Positions 17,566-25,801 of a stretch of DNA of 37,072 nt are shown here, in pieces. The translations under genes and the position numbers were made by a program. The stretch lies in assembly GCF_023218075.1 (NCBI RefSeq), contig NZ_JALPTB010000065.1, positions 1-37,072 of the forward strand, given 5' to 3'. How positions within the stretch are numbered: position 1 is the stretch's first letter; each line of letters opens with the position of its first letter. The DNA comes from Rhodococcus sp. HM1 (GTDB taxonomy: Bacteria > Actinomycetota > Actinomycetes > Mycobacteriales > Mycobacteriaceae). A model generated the notes under the pieces. It was not told the origin of the DNA. It made no database searches and saw nothing but the letters and a program-made list of their open reading frames with translations.

Positions 17566-18018
17566 ATGAGCGCCTACCGGACCATTGTCGTCGGAACCGA
17601 CGGATCCGAGTCGTCGTACCGGGCCGTGGAGAAGGCAGCCGCTCTCGCCGGGGACTCCGAAGCCCGCCTCGTCATCGCGTGCGCCTACTACCCGGCCGAT
17701 CCCAAGGACACCGCCCACGCCGCCGACGTGCTCGGCGCCGACGCGTACCAGGTCACCGGATCCGCGCCGAGCAACGAGATCCTGCGCACCGCACGCGAGA
17801 AGGCCATCGTCGCCGGCGCCAAGAACGTCGTCGAACGCGCCGTCGTGGGAGCGCCCGTCGAGTCGCTGCTCGCCCTCGTCGAGGAACTCGAAGCCGACCT
17901 GATCGTCATCGGCAACCGCGGCCTGAACACCATCACCGGCCGTCTCCTCGGCTCGGTTCCCTCGGATGTCGCCCGCAAGTCGACTTCCGACGTCCTGATC
18001 GTCCACACCGTCCGCTGA
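17566..18018 (+). CDS. Universal stress protein, Rv1636-like
   Basis: A 150-residue single-domain UspA-family protein. The nucleotide site is visible as GTDGSESS near the N-terminus and the P-loop-like GNRGLNTITGRLLGSVPSDV near the C-terminus, the pattern of ATP-binding Usp proteins. The sequence is close to mycobacterial Rv1636/MSMEG_3811 (MSAYRTIVVGTDGS...; GAPVESL), which binds cAMP and ATP, and its position a few genes after uvrB agrees. ATG 17566 has GGAGG at the expected distance. The upstream 163 bases include GGGGACT near 17507-17513, a half-match to the DosR-box core, but no full palindrome, so hypoxic control is speculative. A hairpin follows the stop. Confidence 0.93.
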   Translation: MSAYRTIVVGTDGSESSYRAVEKAAALAGDSEARLVIACAYYPADPKDTAHAADVLGADAYQVTGSAPSNEILRTAREKAIVAGAKNVVERAVVGAPVESLLALVEELEADLIVIGNRGLNTITGRLLGSVPSDVARKSTSDVLIVHTVR

Positions 18019-18028
18019 CCTGCGCTCC

Positions 18029-18057
18029 CGCCCGCTCCGGATCGTCCGGGGCGGGCG
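18029..18057 (+). terminator. Terminator after the universal stress gene
   Basis: Stem CGCCCGC-T-CCGGA, loop TCG, then TCCGG-G-GCGGGCG: 12 Watson-Crick pairs plus one U-G pair, starting 11 bases after the stop. There is no T-run. Confidence 0.65.
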
Positions 18058-18076
18058 GTGGCACGCGTGCGGGTGG

Positions 18077-18535
18077 TCAGCAGTAGCTACCCACCGTGGT
18101 CTCCACGAACCGCCGTGCCGCGTCGTCGCCGGACAACGCCGTTCCGGACACCGAAGCCGCATACGTCGCGATCGGCCGGACCGTGTCGAGGATCCGCTCC
18201 TCGGGGAGACCCGCCGCCACCTGATCGCACAACCCCCGCGCGACCGCCAGCACCGTCCCGTCCGTGAGCCCGGACGCCAGACCCGCCTCGCCCAGCGCCT
18301 CCTTCAGGCGCTCACCCCGCTCGTCGAGCAACGGCGGTGCGGTCGTGACCGACACGGACGACGAGGCTGCCACCGGTATCGACGATTCCGCGGCGCTGTC
18401 CGACGCGGTCGCCGACGAACACGCCACCGCACTCGCGGAGGCGGCGGCCATCAGCAGCATCGGGGCCAGCAGCAGCACCCGGACACGGCGGGACGCGCCG
18501 CGCCGCGGCCCGTACCACCTCGCGTTGCCAACCAC
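18077..18535 (-). CDS. Secreted DUF732-domain protein
   Basis: A 152-residue exported protein. GTG 18535 is supported by AAGGAGG four bases upstream. The N-terminus has arginines followed by a hydrophobic helix (VLLLAPMLLMAAASASA) and then VACSS. The cysteine could be lipidated, but the residues before it fit a lipobox poorly, so a cleaved secreted form is as likely. After a Ser/Ala-rich linker, residues about 70-152 form the DUF732 domain, a small helical domain frequent in secreted mycobacterial proteins, with two cysteines (GLCDQV and the terminal SYC) that probably form a disulphide. The function is unknown. It is 104 bases downstream of the HelR gene on the same strand. Confidence 0.8.
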   Translation of the reverse strand: MVGNARWYGPRRGASRRVRVLLLAPMLLMAAASASAVACSSATASDSAAESSIPVAASSSVSVTTAPPLLDERGERLKEALGEAGLASGLTDGTVLAVARGLCDQVAAGLPEERILDTVRPIATYAASVSGTALSGDDAARRFVETTVGSYC

Positions 18536-18639
18536 CGCGCCTCCTTACGCATCCCCCGCCGGTCCGCTCGCAACCTACCGTGCCGGGGTCGCGAAATGAT
18601 CTCGAAACCTCGGCAGCGGATCCTGTGCGGGCGCGGCGA

Positions 18640-20979
18640 TCAGCATTCGGCAGGTTCGTGCAGTCCGTCCAGCACCTCCGGCAGCGCCGACGTGTGCAGC
18701 ACGCCCAGTCGCTGCGTCGCACGGGTCAGCGCGACGTAGAGGTCGTTGAGGCCGCGCGGCGACTCGTCGAGGATGTCGCACGGTTCGACGAGCAGCACCT
18801 CGTCGAACTCGAGGCCCTTGACGTCCCGGACCGTCGCCACCCGGACCGACGGCCCCTCGAGATGCGCCCACTCGGTCGCCAGCCGATGCGGCACGATCAC
18901 CGCGGTCAGGCCCGGGCCGTCCTGCGCGGCGAGCGTCTGCTGCACCGCCTCCGCGAGATCGTCGGCGTCGACGTGCCGTGCCCACGGCGCGAAACCCGAC
19001 TCGCGCACCGACCGCGGGGGCACCTGCTCGGGGTCGATTGCAGCGAGAACCGAGTGCGCCACCTGCATGATCTCCGCCGGGGTGCGGTAGTTGACGGTCA
19101 GCTCCGCCTTCCGCCACCGGTTCGCCACATACGGTTCGAGGATCCGCCGCCACGACGAACTGCCCGCCGGATCGCCGGTCTGTGCGGTGTCGCCGACCAC
19201 GGTCATCCACCGATTCGGGATACGCCGCATCAGCATTCGCCAGGCCATCGCCGACAGCTCCTGCGCCTCGTCGACGATCACGTGACCGTAGGTCCAGGTG
19301 CGGTCCCCGGCGGCGCGCTCGGCGGTGGTCTCGTGCCGGCGCAGATCCTGCCGCTCGGCGAGCTGGGTGGCGTCGATCAGGTCGTAGGCCATCAGCAGCT
19401 CGGGGTCGAGGTCGTCCTCGAGATCCTGCGGTGCCGATCCGGTGAGAATGTCCAGTGCGCCCTGGGCGTCGGCGATCTGCCGCCGCCACCGCCGCGCGGC
19501 CCGTTCCCGGTCCGCGGCATCGTCGACGCCGAGCAACTCGGCCAGTTCGTCGAGCAGCGGCGCGTCTGCGGCACTGAACCGGCCACCCGAACGCGGCCGG
19601 TGCAGCAGCTCGATCTGCTCCTCGGTCAACGCCGGCGCCGCCGACGCGAGCCGCTCCCGGGACGCGAGCAGATCCGTGAGGACCTGCTGCGGGGTGAGCT
19701 GCGGCCACAGCGCGTCGATCGCCGCGAGGATGTCCGGATCGGCACGCATCTCCGAGCGGATGTCGGCGATGTCGTCGCGGCTGAGCAGATTCCCGCCGTC
19801 GACCAGATTCGTGCCGATCAGCTCCGCGAGCTGGTCGGCGAGCGCCTCGATCACCGCCGAGACGAAGATCGGACGGGCAAGGTTGTGCGGACGCCGCGAC
19901 GACCGGGCCCGGCCCCGCGCGCGGGTGACGGTCTTGCGGTCGAGCGTGATGCGGTACGAGTCGAACATCAGTGGCACCGGTTTCGTCGGTACCTCCTGCC
20001 GGTCCCGCACCGCCTTCTTGAGCACGTCGACCATGTCGAGCGAACCCTTGACCTGCCCGGTGGCCAGGTCGTCCTCGAGCTCGGCACGCACACCCGGATA
20101 CAGGTCGCCGATCGTGGACAGCAGCACGCCGGTTTCACCGAGCGACGGCAGCACCTGGCCGATGTAGTCGAGGAACGTCGAGTTCGGGCCGATGATGAGC
20201 ACGCCCGCCTTCGCGAGCTGCTTGCGGTACGTGTACAGCAGGTACGCCGCACGGTGCAGGGCGACCGCGGTCTTGCCGGTCCCGGGACCGCCCTGCACGA
20301 CGAGGACGCTCTTGTGTTCGGAGCGGATGATGGCGTCCTGCTCGGACTGAATCGTGGCGACGATGTCGTGCATCTGACCGGTACGGGCCGCGTTCAACGC
20401 CGCGAGGAGCGCCGATTCGCCCGCGACACCGCCCGCCGGAGTCGTCGTGCCGTGCGCTTGCGCAACCTCGAGATCGAGGTACTCGTCGTTCAGCGCCGTC
20501 ACGGTGCGCCCGCGGCTGCGGATGTGACGGCGGCGGATCACACCTTCCGGTGCCGCCGGGGTCGCGAGATAGAACGGCCGCGCCAGCGGTGCCCGCCAGT
20601 CCAGCAGCAGCGGCTCGAAGTCGTTGGCCTCGTCGAGGATTCCGAGACGGCCGATGTACCGGACCTCGGTGTCGTCGATCCCGTCGGAGTTGCCCCCGTC
20701 GACGTCACCCGGATGGGACCCGTCGGTGCCGTTGCGCACGTCGATGCGGCCGAAGCACAGCCCGTGCTCGGCGGCGTCGTACTTGGCGAGGTCCTCGGTG
20801 TACATCTGCGTGAACGACTCGCGTTCGCTGCGCGCCTGGGGCGTGCCGCCGGTCTCGAGCAGCACCCGACCGAGCCGGGTCTGTGCGTATTCGCGCAGCG
20901 AATCGAGATGCCCGTACAGCATCGACAGGTATGCCTGCTCACGCTCGTGATCAGGGTGCGACAGGCCGTCGGACGGCAA
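18640..20979 (-). CDS. helR: HelR/HelD-type RNA polymerase recycling ATPase
   Basis: A 779-residue UvrD-like superfamily 1 ATPase of the HelD/HelR class, which inserts arms into RNA polymerase to dislodge it from DNA; HelR of Streptomyces and mycobacteria also removes bound rifamycin. The N-terminal coiled-coil region (residues 1-75) corresponds to the secondary-channel arm. The Walker A motif GGPGTGKTA is at about residues 230-238. VIVDEAQELSAMAWRML (motif II) follows a long insert, then GDTAQTGDP and NYRTPAEIM. The end carries VRDVKGLEFDEV and LYVALTRATQRLGVL. There is no UvrD 2B DNA-unwinding pattern. The start is TTG 20979 with GAGGAG upstream; TAGACT near 21044-21049 (minus strand) is a good -10. 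No inverted repeat resembling a rifamycin-associated element was noticed. The assignment to HelR rather than a generic HelD is by overall similarity. Confidence 0.85.
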   Translation of the reverse strand: MPSDGLSHPDHEREQAYLSMLYGHLDSLREYAQTRLGRVLLETGGTPQARSERESFTQMYTEDLAKYDAAEHGLCFGRIDVRNGTDGSHPGDVDGGNSDGIDDTEVRYIGRLGILDEANDFEPLLLDWRAPLARPFYLATPAAPEGVIRRRHIRSRGRTVTALNDEYLDLEVAQAHGTTTPAGGVAGESALLAALNAARTGQMHDIVATIQSEQDAIIRSEHKSVLVVQGGPGTGKTAVALHRAAYLLYTYRKQLAKAGVLIIGPNSTFLDYIGQVLPSLGETGVLLSTIGDLYPGVRAELEDDLATGQVKGSLDMVDVLKKAVRDRQEVPTKPVPLMFDSYRITLDRKTVTRARGRARSSRRPHNLARPIFVSAVIEALADQLAELIGTNLVDGGNLLSRDDIADIRSEMRADPDILAAIDALWPQLTPQQVLTDLLASRERLASAAPALTEEQIELLHRPRSGGRFSAADAPLLDELAELLGVDDAADRERAARRWRRQIADAQGALDILTGSAPQDLEDDLDPELLMAYDLIDATQLAERQDLRRHETTAERAAGDRTWTYGHVIVDEAQELSAMAWRMLMRRIPNRWMTVVGDTAQTGDPAGSSSWRRILEPYVANRWRKAELTVNYRTPAEIMQVAHSVLAAIDPEQVPPRSVRESGFAPWARHVDADDLAEAVQQTLAAQDGPGLTAVIVPHRLATEWAHLEGPSVRVATVRDVKGLEFDEVLLVEPCDILDESPRGLNDLYVALTRATQRLGVLHTSALPEVLDGLHEPAEC

Positions 20980-21082
20980 AGGGTCTCCTCGGGTCGTGAT
21001 GTGTCGGCGCGTCGTGCGGGCGTCGACAGAATTGCCCGAGAAGTCTAGTGCCGTCCGCGGCGCTGTGCAGAATCAGCCGGGG

Positions 21083-22081
21083 TCAGCCGGCCAGGTGGTG
21101 CCGTCGTTCGCGCGCCTCCTCGGCCAGCGCGCGGGCTTCCCGGGCCCGAAGCGCGGCCTGCTCCTCGGCGATGTGTGCCCATTCCGTTCCGTGTTCGCGC
21201 GCCGTCTCCCACCACCGGAGGCCGCGGCCGCGCGCCGTCTCCGCAAGTTCGGGCCCGCGCTCGCGGGCGAGTTCGGCGAGTTCGGCGCTGCGCTCGCGGG
21301 CGAGTTCGGCGAGTTCGGTGCCGCGTTCCCGGGCGAGTTCGGCGAGTTCGGGCCCACGCTCGCGGGCGACCTCGAGCAGTTCCGCGCCGCGCTCCCGGGC
21401 GACCTCCGCGAGACCGGAACCGCGTTCCCGCGCGGATTCCGCGATGACCGGGGCGCGGTCCTTCGCGACTTCGAGGAGATGACTTCCCTGGCCACGGGCG
21501 GTTTCCGCGAGCTCGGCGGCATCGCCCGTCAACGCACGGACACGTTCGCCGACCGCGTGCAGACCGTCCCCGAGCGCGTCCTTGTTCTCGGCGTGGTGGC
21601 TCGGCAACACCGCGACGACCTTCTCCTGCGCGTGCCGGGCGGCTCGCCGGCCCCGCCACCCCAACGACGGCTTGCCCTCGGTGTCGGCGGCGGCGATGAG
21701 CAGGCCACCGAGCAGGCTGACGTTCTTGATGAACTGCGTGCGTTGCATCGCTCGCTTGGCCGGATCCTCGACGTTCCAGAAGTCGTGTCCCGCGACCGTG
21801 GTGGGTACCAGCGTGCCGGCCAGAACCAGCGACGCGATCCGGGGCGCCTTACCGACGGCGAGCAGCGCGCCGGCCCCGACCTGCACGGCACCGTTGACTC
21901 GCACGAGCACTTCCGGATTGTCGGGAATGCGCTCGGTGACCGAGTTCGGCAGCATCGCCAGGGCCTGTTCGAGGCCGGGTTGTGCCGCGTCGGCCTTCCC
22001 CGACGGACTGCGGAGGGCGTCGACACCCCCGGCGATGAAGATCGATGCGAGCATCGGTCGGGCGATTCGGCGAAGGATCAT
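21083..22081 (-). CDS. DoxX-family membrane protein with long 11-residue-repeat tail
   Basis: A 332-residue protein. Residues 1-135 are a DoxX-type four-helix membrane domain (RPMLASIFIAGGVDAL at the start; VNGAVQVGAGALLAVGKAPRIASLVLAGTLVPTTVAGH; FIKNVSLLGGLLIAAAD at the end). Residues about 195-326 are twelve tandem 11-residue units approximating ARERGxELAEL, a charged amphipathic helix on the hendecad pattern seen in LEA group 3 proteins, apolipoproteins and other surface-binding helices. ATG 22081 is preceded by GGGAGGA. DoxX relatives act in thiol/redox homeostasis complexes in mycobacteria. The tail may lie along the membrane or bind lipid or protein partners, which is inference. It is divergent from the DUF5709 gene with a 123-base shared region. 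Confidence 0.85.
   Translation of the reverse strand: MILRRIARPMLASIFIAGGVDALRSPSGKADAAQPGLEQALAMLPNSVTERIPDNPEVLVRVNGAVQVGAGALLAVGKAPRIASLVLAGTLVPTTVAGHDFWNVEDPAKRAMQRTQFIKNVSLLGGLLIAAADTEGKPSLGWRGRRAARHAQEKVVAVLPSHHAENKDALGDGLHAVGERVRALTGDAAELAETARGQGSHLLEVAKDRAPVIAESARERGSGLAEVARERGAELLEVARERGPELAELARERGTELAELARERSAELAELARERGPELAETARGRGLRWWETAREHGTEWAHIAEEQAALRAREARALAEEARERRHHLAG
21104..21499 (-). repeat. Twelve tandem 33-bp coding repeats
   Basis: The DoxX tail is encoded by twelve consecutive 33-base units. The middle five (about residues 228-282) are nearly identical in protein and highly similar in DNA, with recurring CGAGTTCGGCGAGTTCG cores on the plus strand. Outer units have diverged. 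The pattern indicates growth by in-frame tandem duplication, and copy number may vary between strains. Confidence 0.85.
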
Positions 22082-22204
22082 GCTTCCTCCCGTGGTGGGT
22101 TGCCTTTCAATCCTGACGTGTACCCCGGGATCGTGGAGCGTATCCCTGGCTATTCGGTACCGATCCGTATGCACGAAGGGGGTCGTAGGGGCATCGTTGG
22201 ACTC

Positions 22205-22654
22205 ATGAACATCGACGACGCACGCGACGACGGGTACGGCGGTGAGTACAGCGTCGACGAGGACAATCAGCTTCAACCCGAGGACACGCTCGACGACCGC
22301 GGTGTCGCCGACATGCTCGACGAGGGCTATTCACCGCCCGAGCGGCCGCTGGCGATGAACGCGACGGGGACGACCGGTGACGAGGTGCGCTACGGCGGCA
22401 GCCTCGCGCACCGGATCTCGGCCGAAGAACCGGACCCCGCGTTCGACACCTCCGAACCGGACGTCGACGCGGTCATACCGGGGCAGCGCTACATGGGTGA
22501 GGTCGGTGACCGACGCGCCGGCCGACTCGTGGCCCACGACGACGGACTCGGCAGCGACGAAGAATCCGAGCTGTGGGCCGGGGACGCCGGAATCGACGGG
22601 GGAGCGGCGTCGGCCGAGGAAGCCGCGGTTCACGTCATCGAAGAAGAGGAGTGA
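22205..22654 (+). CDS. DUF5709 acidic protein
   Basis: A 149-residue, strongly acidic cytoplasmic protein (end AAVHVIEEEE) of the actinobacterial DUF5709 family. It contains the recurrent YSVDEDNQLQPEDTLDDRGVADMLDEGYSPPERP and SLAHRISAEEPDP segments. It has no membrane segment and no cysteine and is probably largely disordered. ATG 22205 is divergent from the DoxX gene. The family is common in actinobacteria, often stress-linked, with no biochemical role known to me. Confidence 0.85.
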   Translation: MNIDDARDDGYGGEYSVDEDNQLQPEDTLDDRGVADMLDEGYSPPERPLAMNATGTTGDEVRYGGSLAHRISAEEPDPAFDTSEPDVDAVIPGQRYMGEVGDRRAGRLVAHDDGLGSDEESELWAGDAGIDGGAASAEEAAVHVIEEEE

Positions 22655-23189
22655 TTTCGTAACCAACCGGATTCCCACCGGTGGGTTGCGGGACCCTGCA
22701 CGCGGAAGTCGTTCCGAAACGGTCGGTAAGACGTCACCATCAAGCACGAGGTGTTCAGCTTCCGCCCGTCGTGGACGACGGACATCAGCGTCGAGTACCA
22801 GGGTGGACGGTGGCAATTGAATACGATTTCGGCTACTGACATCGCGCAGACTCGAAAGTCCTTGTCGGCCAGTGTAAGAGCCGGGATATGCCCGCGGCCG
22901 GGTAGCGGTGGTGCGACTGAGGAAAGACGATCTGCCACACGGCCCTGTATTAGTCGACCAGGCGCTGCGCACTCTCATGGACATGCTGATGCGTCGCGCA
23001 GTATCGGGTGGTGCGGCTTCGGTCGAGACGAATCGCGAGGTCCTGGGTGACGAGGTCCTGGTGATCTCGTCGACCTCGTCGGCGCGCACATCCACCCGCT
23101 CGAGCTTCTCGAGGATTGAAGCCGACCGCGCCGGGCTACCCCTTCCCGCGGGACCGTCCTCTTCGTGTCCCGTACGGAAGGAGATCAGC
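22655..23189. other. Long non-coding or decayed stretch before the CsbD gene
   Basis: 535 bases without a convincing gene. Two short plus-strand stretches look protein-like but lack start signals: one near 22740-22860 (HEVFSFRPSW then DISVEYQGGRW) and one near 22917-23060 (LVDQALRTLMDMLMRR then ETNREVLGDEVLVIS). They could be remnants of former genes. Base composition is somewhat less GC-rich than the flanks around 22790-22870. No terminator or promoter was confidently placed. Confidence 0.4.
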
Positions 23190-23756
23190 GTGGCCGAAGA
23201 CAGCGCATCCGACAAGGCACGCCTCGGGTTGAAGCAGACCGTGGTCGGCAAGGCGAAGGAGGTCGCCGGAGCTCTGACCGGCAACGATTCCCTCACCACC
23301 GAAGGCCGCCTCGACCAGGAACAGGCCCGGCAGGCCAGGAAGGCCGACACCCTCTCCCACATGGCAGAAGCCGAGGGCGAAGAGGCGGTCGAACAACTCG
23401 ACGCCGTGCGCGAAGCCGGACGGCAGGAACGCGAGGCCGTGCAGGACCGGACCGAGGCCGCCGAGTCGCAGGCCGAGCGAGAGGCGCGGGTCCGCAAGCA
23501 GGCCGCCGAACTCGAATACCAGGAGAACGTGGTCCGGGAACAGGCCGACGCAGCCCGCCAGGCCACGGCTGCCGAGCAGCAGGCACGCCGCGAGGAGAAC
23601 GCCCAGGTCACGGATGCTGCTGCGGAGGTCGCAGCCGCCGACGAGAACCACCGTCGCGCCTCCCACGACGCCGAACGCGCACGTCTGGAGGCCGAAGAGG
23701 AACGCCGCAAGGCCGAAGCCCTCGATCGGTCGCTGACCGACGGGCCGGATCGCTGA
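23190..23756 (+). CDS. CsbD-like domain protein with coiled-coil extension
   Basis: A 188-residue hydrophilic protein. Residues about 8-50 match the CsbD stress-protein fold (KARLGLKQTVVGKAKEVAG, then LTTEGRLDQEQ). The rest is a continuous, charged, Ala/Glu/Arg-rich helix predicted as coiled coil (AEREARVRKQAAELEYQ; ERARLEAEEERRKAEA). CsbD proteins are general-stress proteins of unknown mechanism, normally only 60-70 residues, so the long extension is notable. GTG 23190 was chosen for AAGGAG six to eight bases before it; the frame is open further upstream but lacks a start signal. It lies 59 bases before a second coiled-coil gene, probably in one operon. Confidence 0.85.
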   Translation: MAEDSASDKARLGLKQTVVGKAKEVAGALTGNDSLTTEGRLDQEQARQARKADTLSHMAEAEGEEAVEQLDAVREAGRQEREAVQDRTEAAESQAEREARVRKQAAELEYQENVVREQADAARQATAAEQQARREENAQVTDAAAEVAAADENHRRASHDAERARLEAEEERRKAEALDRSLTDGPDR

Positions 23757-23815
23757 CGAACACCCCCGACATTCCCTACCGGAGCTGTACCCCCATCGAA
23801 GTTGGAGATGTGCCG

Positions 23816-24478
23816 ATGAACCTCACCACCGTGCCCAAGAGCGTCCTGCGACTGCAGTACATGATCGCCCGGTTCCCCCTCGGGTTGATCGAACAGCAGT
23901 TGCGGTTCTTCCTGCCCACCGACGCCCCGCCGCGCCTGATGTACGAGCGGGGGCTGGGCATGCTGGACGGCATCGTCGGCAGCGTGCTCGACGACCAGGA
24001 GATCGCCATGCGCGGGGCGCGCGCCACCGAACACGCCGACGCTGTGAAGCGCGCGGAGAAACTCGATGCCCAGGCCGAGGCCGAGAAGCGTGCCGCGGAC
24101 GCCGAACTCCGTCGGATGCGTGAGCGGGCCGCCGCCGAGCAGGAAGCCGCACGGCGCGATCGTGAGGAGGAAGTCCAGCAGGCGCGGGAGCGTGCGCAGG
24201 AACGCGCGAAGCAGGCCGAGAAGGAAGCCGAGCAGAAGAAGGCCGCCGAGATCGCGAAGGCCGATCAGGAGGCCGCCGCGAAGCGTCGGGCCGCCGAGAC
24301 GGCCAAGAAGAGGGAAGAAGAGCGCATCCGCAGGGCCGAGGAGGAGGCCGCCGAGCCCGTCAAGGTCTCCCTCAAGGATGCGGTCGCCAAGCAGCTCGAG
24401 GCGAAGGAGGCGGAGGAGCGCGCACACGATGCGGGCGAGGTTGCCGAGTACGAGAAGATCGAGCACAAGAATCCCTGA
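23816..24478 (+). CDS. Coiled-coil protein with N-terminal amphipathic region
   Basis: A 220-residue protein starting ATG 23816 with GGAG upstream. Residues 1-65 are mixed hydrophobic (VLRLQYMIARFPLGLIEQQL, LMYERGLGMLDGIVGSVL) and could contact membrane or fold as a small domain. Residues about 70-185 form a very long Ala/Glu/Lys/Arg coiled coil, and the tail reads VKVSLKDAVAKQLEAKE. No known domain was recognised. It follows the CsbD-coiled-coil gene and precedes a strong terminator, so the two likely form an operon and may interact through their helices. Confidence 0.8.
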   Translation: MNLTTVPKSVLRLQYMIARFPLGLIEQQLRFFLPTDAPPRLMYERGLGMLDGIVGSVLDDQEIAMRGARATEHADAVKRAEKLDAQAEAEKRAADAELRRMRERAAAEQEAARRDREEEVQQARERAQERAKQAEKEAEQKKAAEIAKADQEAAAKRRAAETAKKREEERIRRAEEEAAEPVKVSLKDAVAKQLEAKEAEERAHDAGEVAEYEKIEHKNP

Positions 24479-24535
24479 GTGCTTCGGCAGAGCCCTGAGC
24501 GCAAAGCGCCTCGGTAGACCCAGCGCACAGACGAC

Positions 24536-24568
24536 GAGACCCCGGTGCATCCTGTGCACCGGGGTCTC
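24536..24568 (+). terminator. Terminator after the coiled-coil operon
   Basis: A perfect 14-bp stem (GAGACCCCGGTGCA and its complement) with a TCCTG loop, 58 bases after the stop. Its right arm is the start of the 50-bp sequence repeated at 27133. Confidence 0.75.
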
Positions 24569-24604
24569 CTCCGTCGGAAATAGCCGCGGATCAAAGCGCG
24601 GATC
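24555..24604. repeat. 50-bp direct repeat, copy 1
   Basis: This copy begins with the right arm of the terminator (TGCACCGGGGTCTCCT) and ends with two tandem GCGGATCA-like units. It matches 27133-27182 at 47 of 50 positions, in the same orientation. The differences are C/T, C/T and A/G. The interval from here to 24842 (238 bases) has no gene. Confidence 0.85.
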
Positions 24605-24842
24605 AACAGCTTCCGCAGGCGACGCTCGAGCCCCGGCCGCAGCCGCGCAAGTACCGGCCCGCGTCGTACCGGCAGGACCGCGTGAACAAGCTCGGCGCGC
24701 AGAGGGAGACGCCGGCGGAGCCGATCATCACCGACCGCGCCCCCGAAACCGCCACCCCAGCGAACGACCTCGACTGTGGGTTTCGCCATACCGGCCGGCG
24801 GCGCGCGGTGACGGCAGGCCACCCGCGCGCCGCGTCGAGACC

Positions 24843-25778
24843 TCAGAGGAACGGGTTGCCCGACAGGTCCAGGACGAGTTTGCCGCGCGAGTGCTTGGCG
24901 TCAAGCAGGCGGTGCGCCGCCACGATGTCGGTGAACGGGACGGTCCGCACGGGCAAACGCAGCGCGCCGTCGACGACGGCGTGCACCAGTCGGTCGAGTC
25001 TCTCGGGTGACCGCTGCACCCGCACGAGGGGTACCCCGTGCGAGGTCGCGGTTTCCGGGACCAGGGTCACGGCCCGACCGCCGGACCGCCGCACAGCGGT
25101 GGCCACGTCCCCGGCCTCTCCGGTGCCTGCGAGGTCGATCGAAACGGTGACCCTTCCCGGTACGGCCTCTCGGATCCGGTCCGCGAGGCCGTCGCCGTAG
25201 ACGACGGGCGTCGCGCCGAGGTCACGCAGGTGGTCCTGGTTCGATTCGCCGGCGGTGCCCACCACCGTCACGCCGTCGGCGACCAGCAGCTGGGTCAGGA
25301 CCGTCCCCACGCCACCAGCAGCGCCGTGCACCACCACGACGTCACCGGCTCGCGCATCGGTCGCCTCGATCGCCGTGACCGCGCTCTGACCGACGCCCGA
25401 CAGTCCGCCTGCGACGGCCCAGTCCAGTGCGGCGGGCTTGTGCACGAGCCGGCCGGGGTCGGTGTCGACGAGTTCGGCGTCGGCTCCGGGCGTGCCGAAG
25501 CCGATCACGTCGTCGCCGACCGTGTAGTCGCCGACGCCGGCACCGACGGCGACCACGGTGCCGGCGAACTCCGTGCCCGGCACGTGCGGGACCGCGCCAC
25601 CGAACGCGCCGGAGCGGATGCGGGCGTCGACCGGGTTGAGCCCGCCGATTCGCACCGCCACCCGCACGACGCCGGGGGCGGGGGGCTCACCGACCGGCAG
25701 GTTCTCGATCCGGATGACGTCCGGCGGCCCGAATTTGCGCACCACGGCGGCGCGGTAGGTGGTCTGTGATGTGGTCAT
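24843..25778 (-). CDS. Zinc-independent quinone oxidoreductase (NADPH-dependent MDR family)
   Basis: A 311-residue medium-chain reductase of the zeta-crystallin/quinone oxidoreductase group. The N-terminal GroES-like part reads RAAVVRKFGPPDVIRIENLPVG and GLNPVDARIRSG, followed by HVPGTEFAGTV. The NADPH-binding Rossmann part contains VVVHGAAGGVGTVLTQLL near residue 150. The catalytic zinc ligands of alcohol dehydrogenases are absent. The family reduces quinones and enones with NADPH, protecting against electrophiles. It is last in a three-gene minus-strand operon after an HxlR regulator and a COG2085 reductase (23-base gap), which fits redox or quinone stress control of the QorR type. The exact substrate is unknown. 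Confidence 0.9.
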   Translation of the reverse strand: MTTSQTTYRAAVVRKFGPPDVIRIENLPVGEPPAPGVVRVAVRIGGLNPVDARIRSGAFGGAVPHVPGTEFAGTVVAVGAGVGDYTVGDDVIGFGTPGADAELVDTDPGRLVHKPAALDWAVAGGLSGVGQSAVTAIEATDARAGDVVVVHGAAGGVGTVLTQLLVADGVTVVGTAGESNQDHLRDLGATPVVYGDGLADRIREAVPGRVTVSIDLAGTGEAGDVATAVRRSGGRAVTLVPETATSHGVPLVRVQRSPERLDRLVHAVVDGALRLPVRTVPFTDIVAAHRLLDAKHSRGKLVLDLSGNPFL

Positions 25779-25801
25779 GGCGACGTCCTCTCGGTCGGTG
25801 G

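Noticed and set aside
18580..21048. 822-codon plus-strand open frame opposite HelR
   Set aside because: It mirrors the HelR coding sequence; it has no family motifs and no ribosome site.
21104..21499. Periodic 33-base pattern considered as a CRISPR-like or satellite array
   Set aside because: It is in-frame coding repetition of an 11-residue helix unit with no unique spacers.
22630..22938. 102-codon minus-strand ORF in the gap after DUF5709
   Set aside because: No ribosome site and no protein-like pattern, and it overlaps the DUF5709 3' end.
22331..24559. 742-codon minus-strand open frame
   Set aside because: It runs opposite the DUF5709, CsbD and coiled-coil genes; its composition is Ser/Arg- and Leu/Gly-rich shadow sequence caused by GC bias at third positions.
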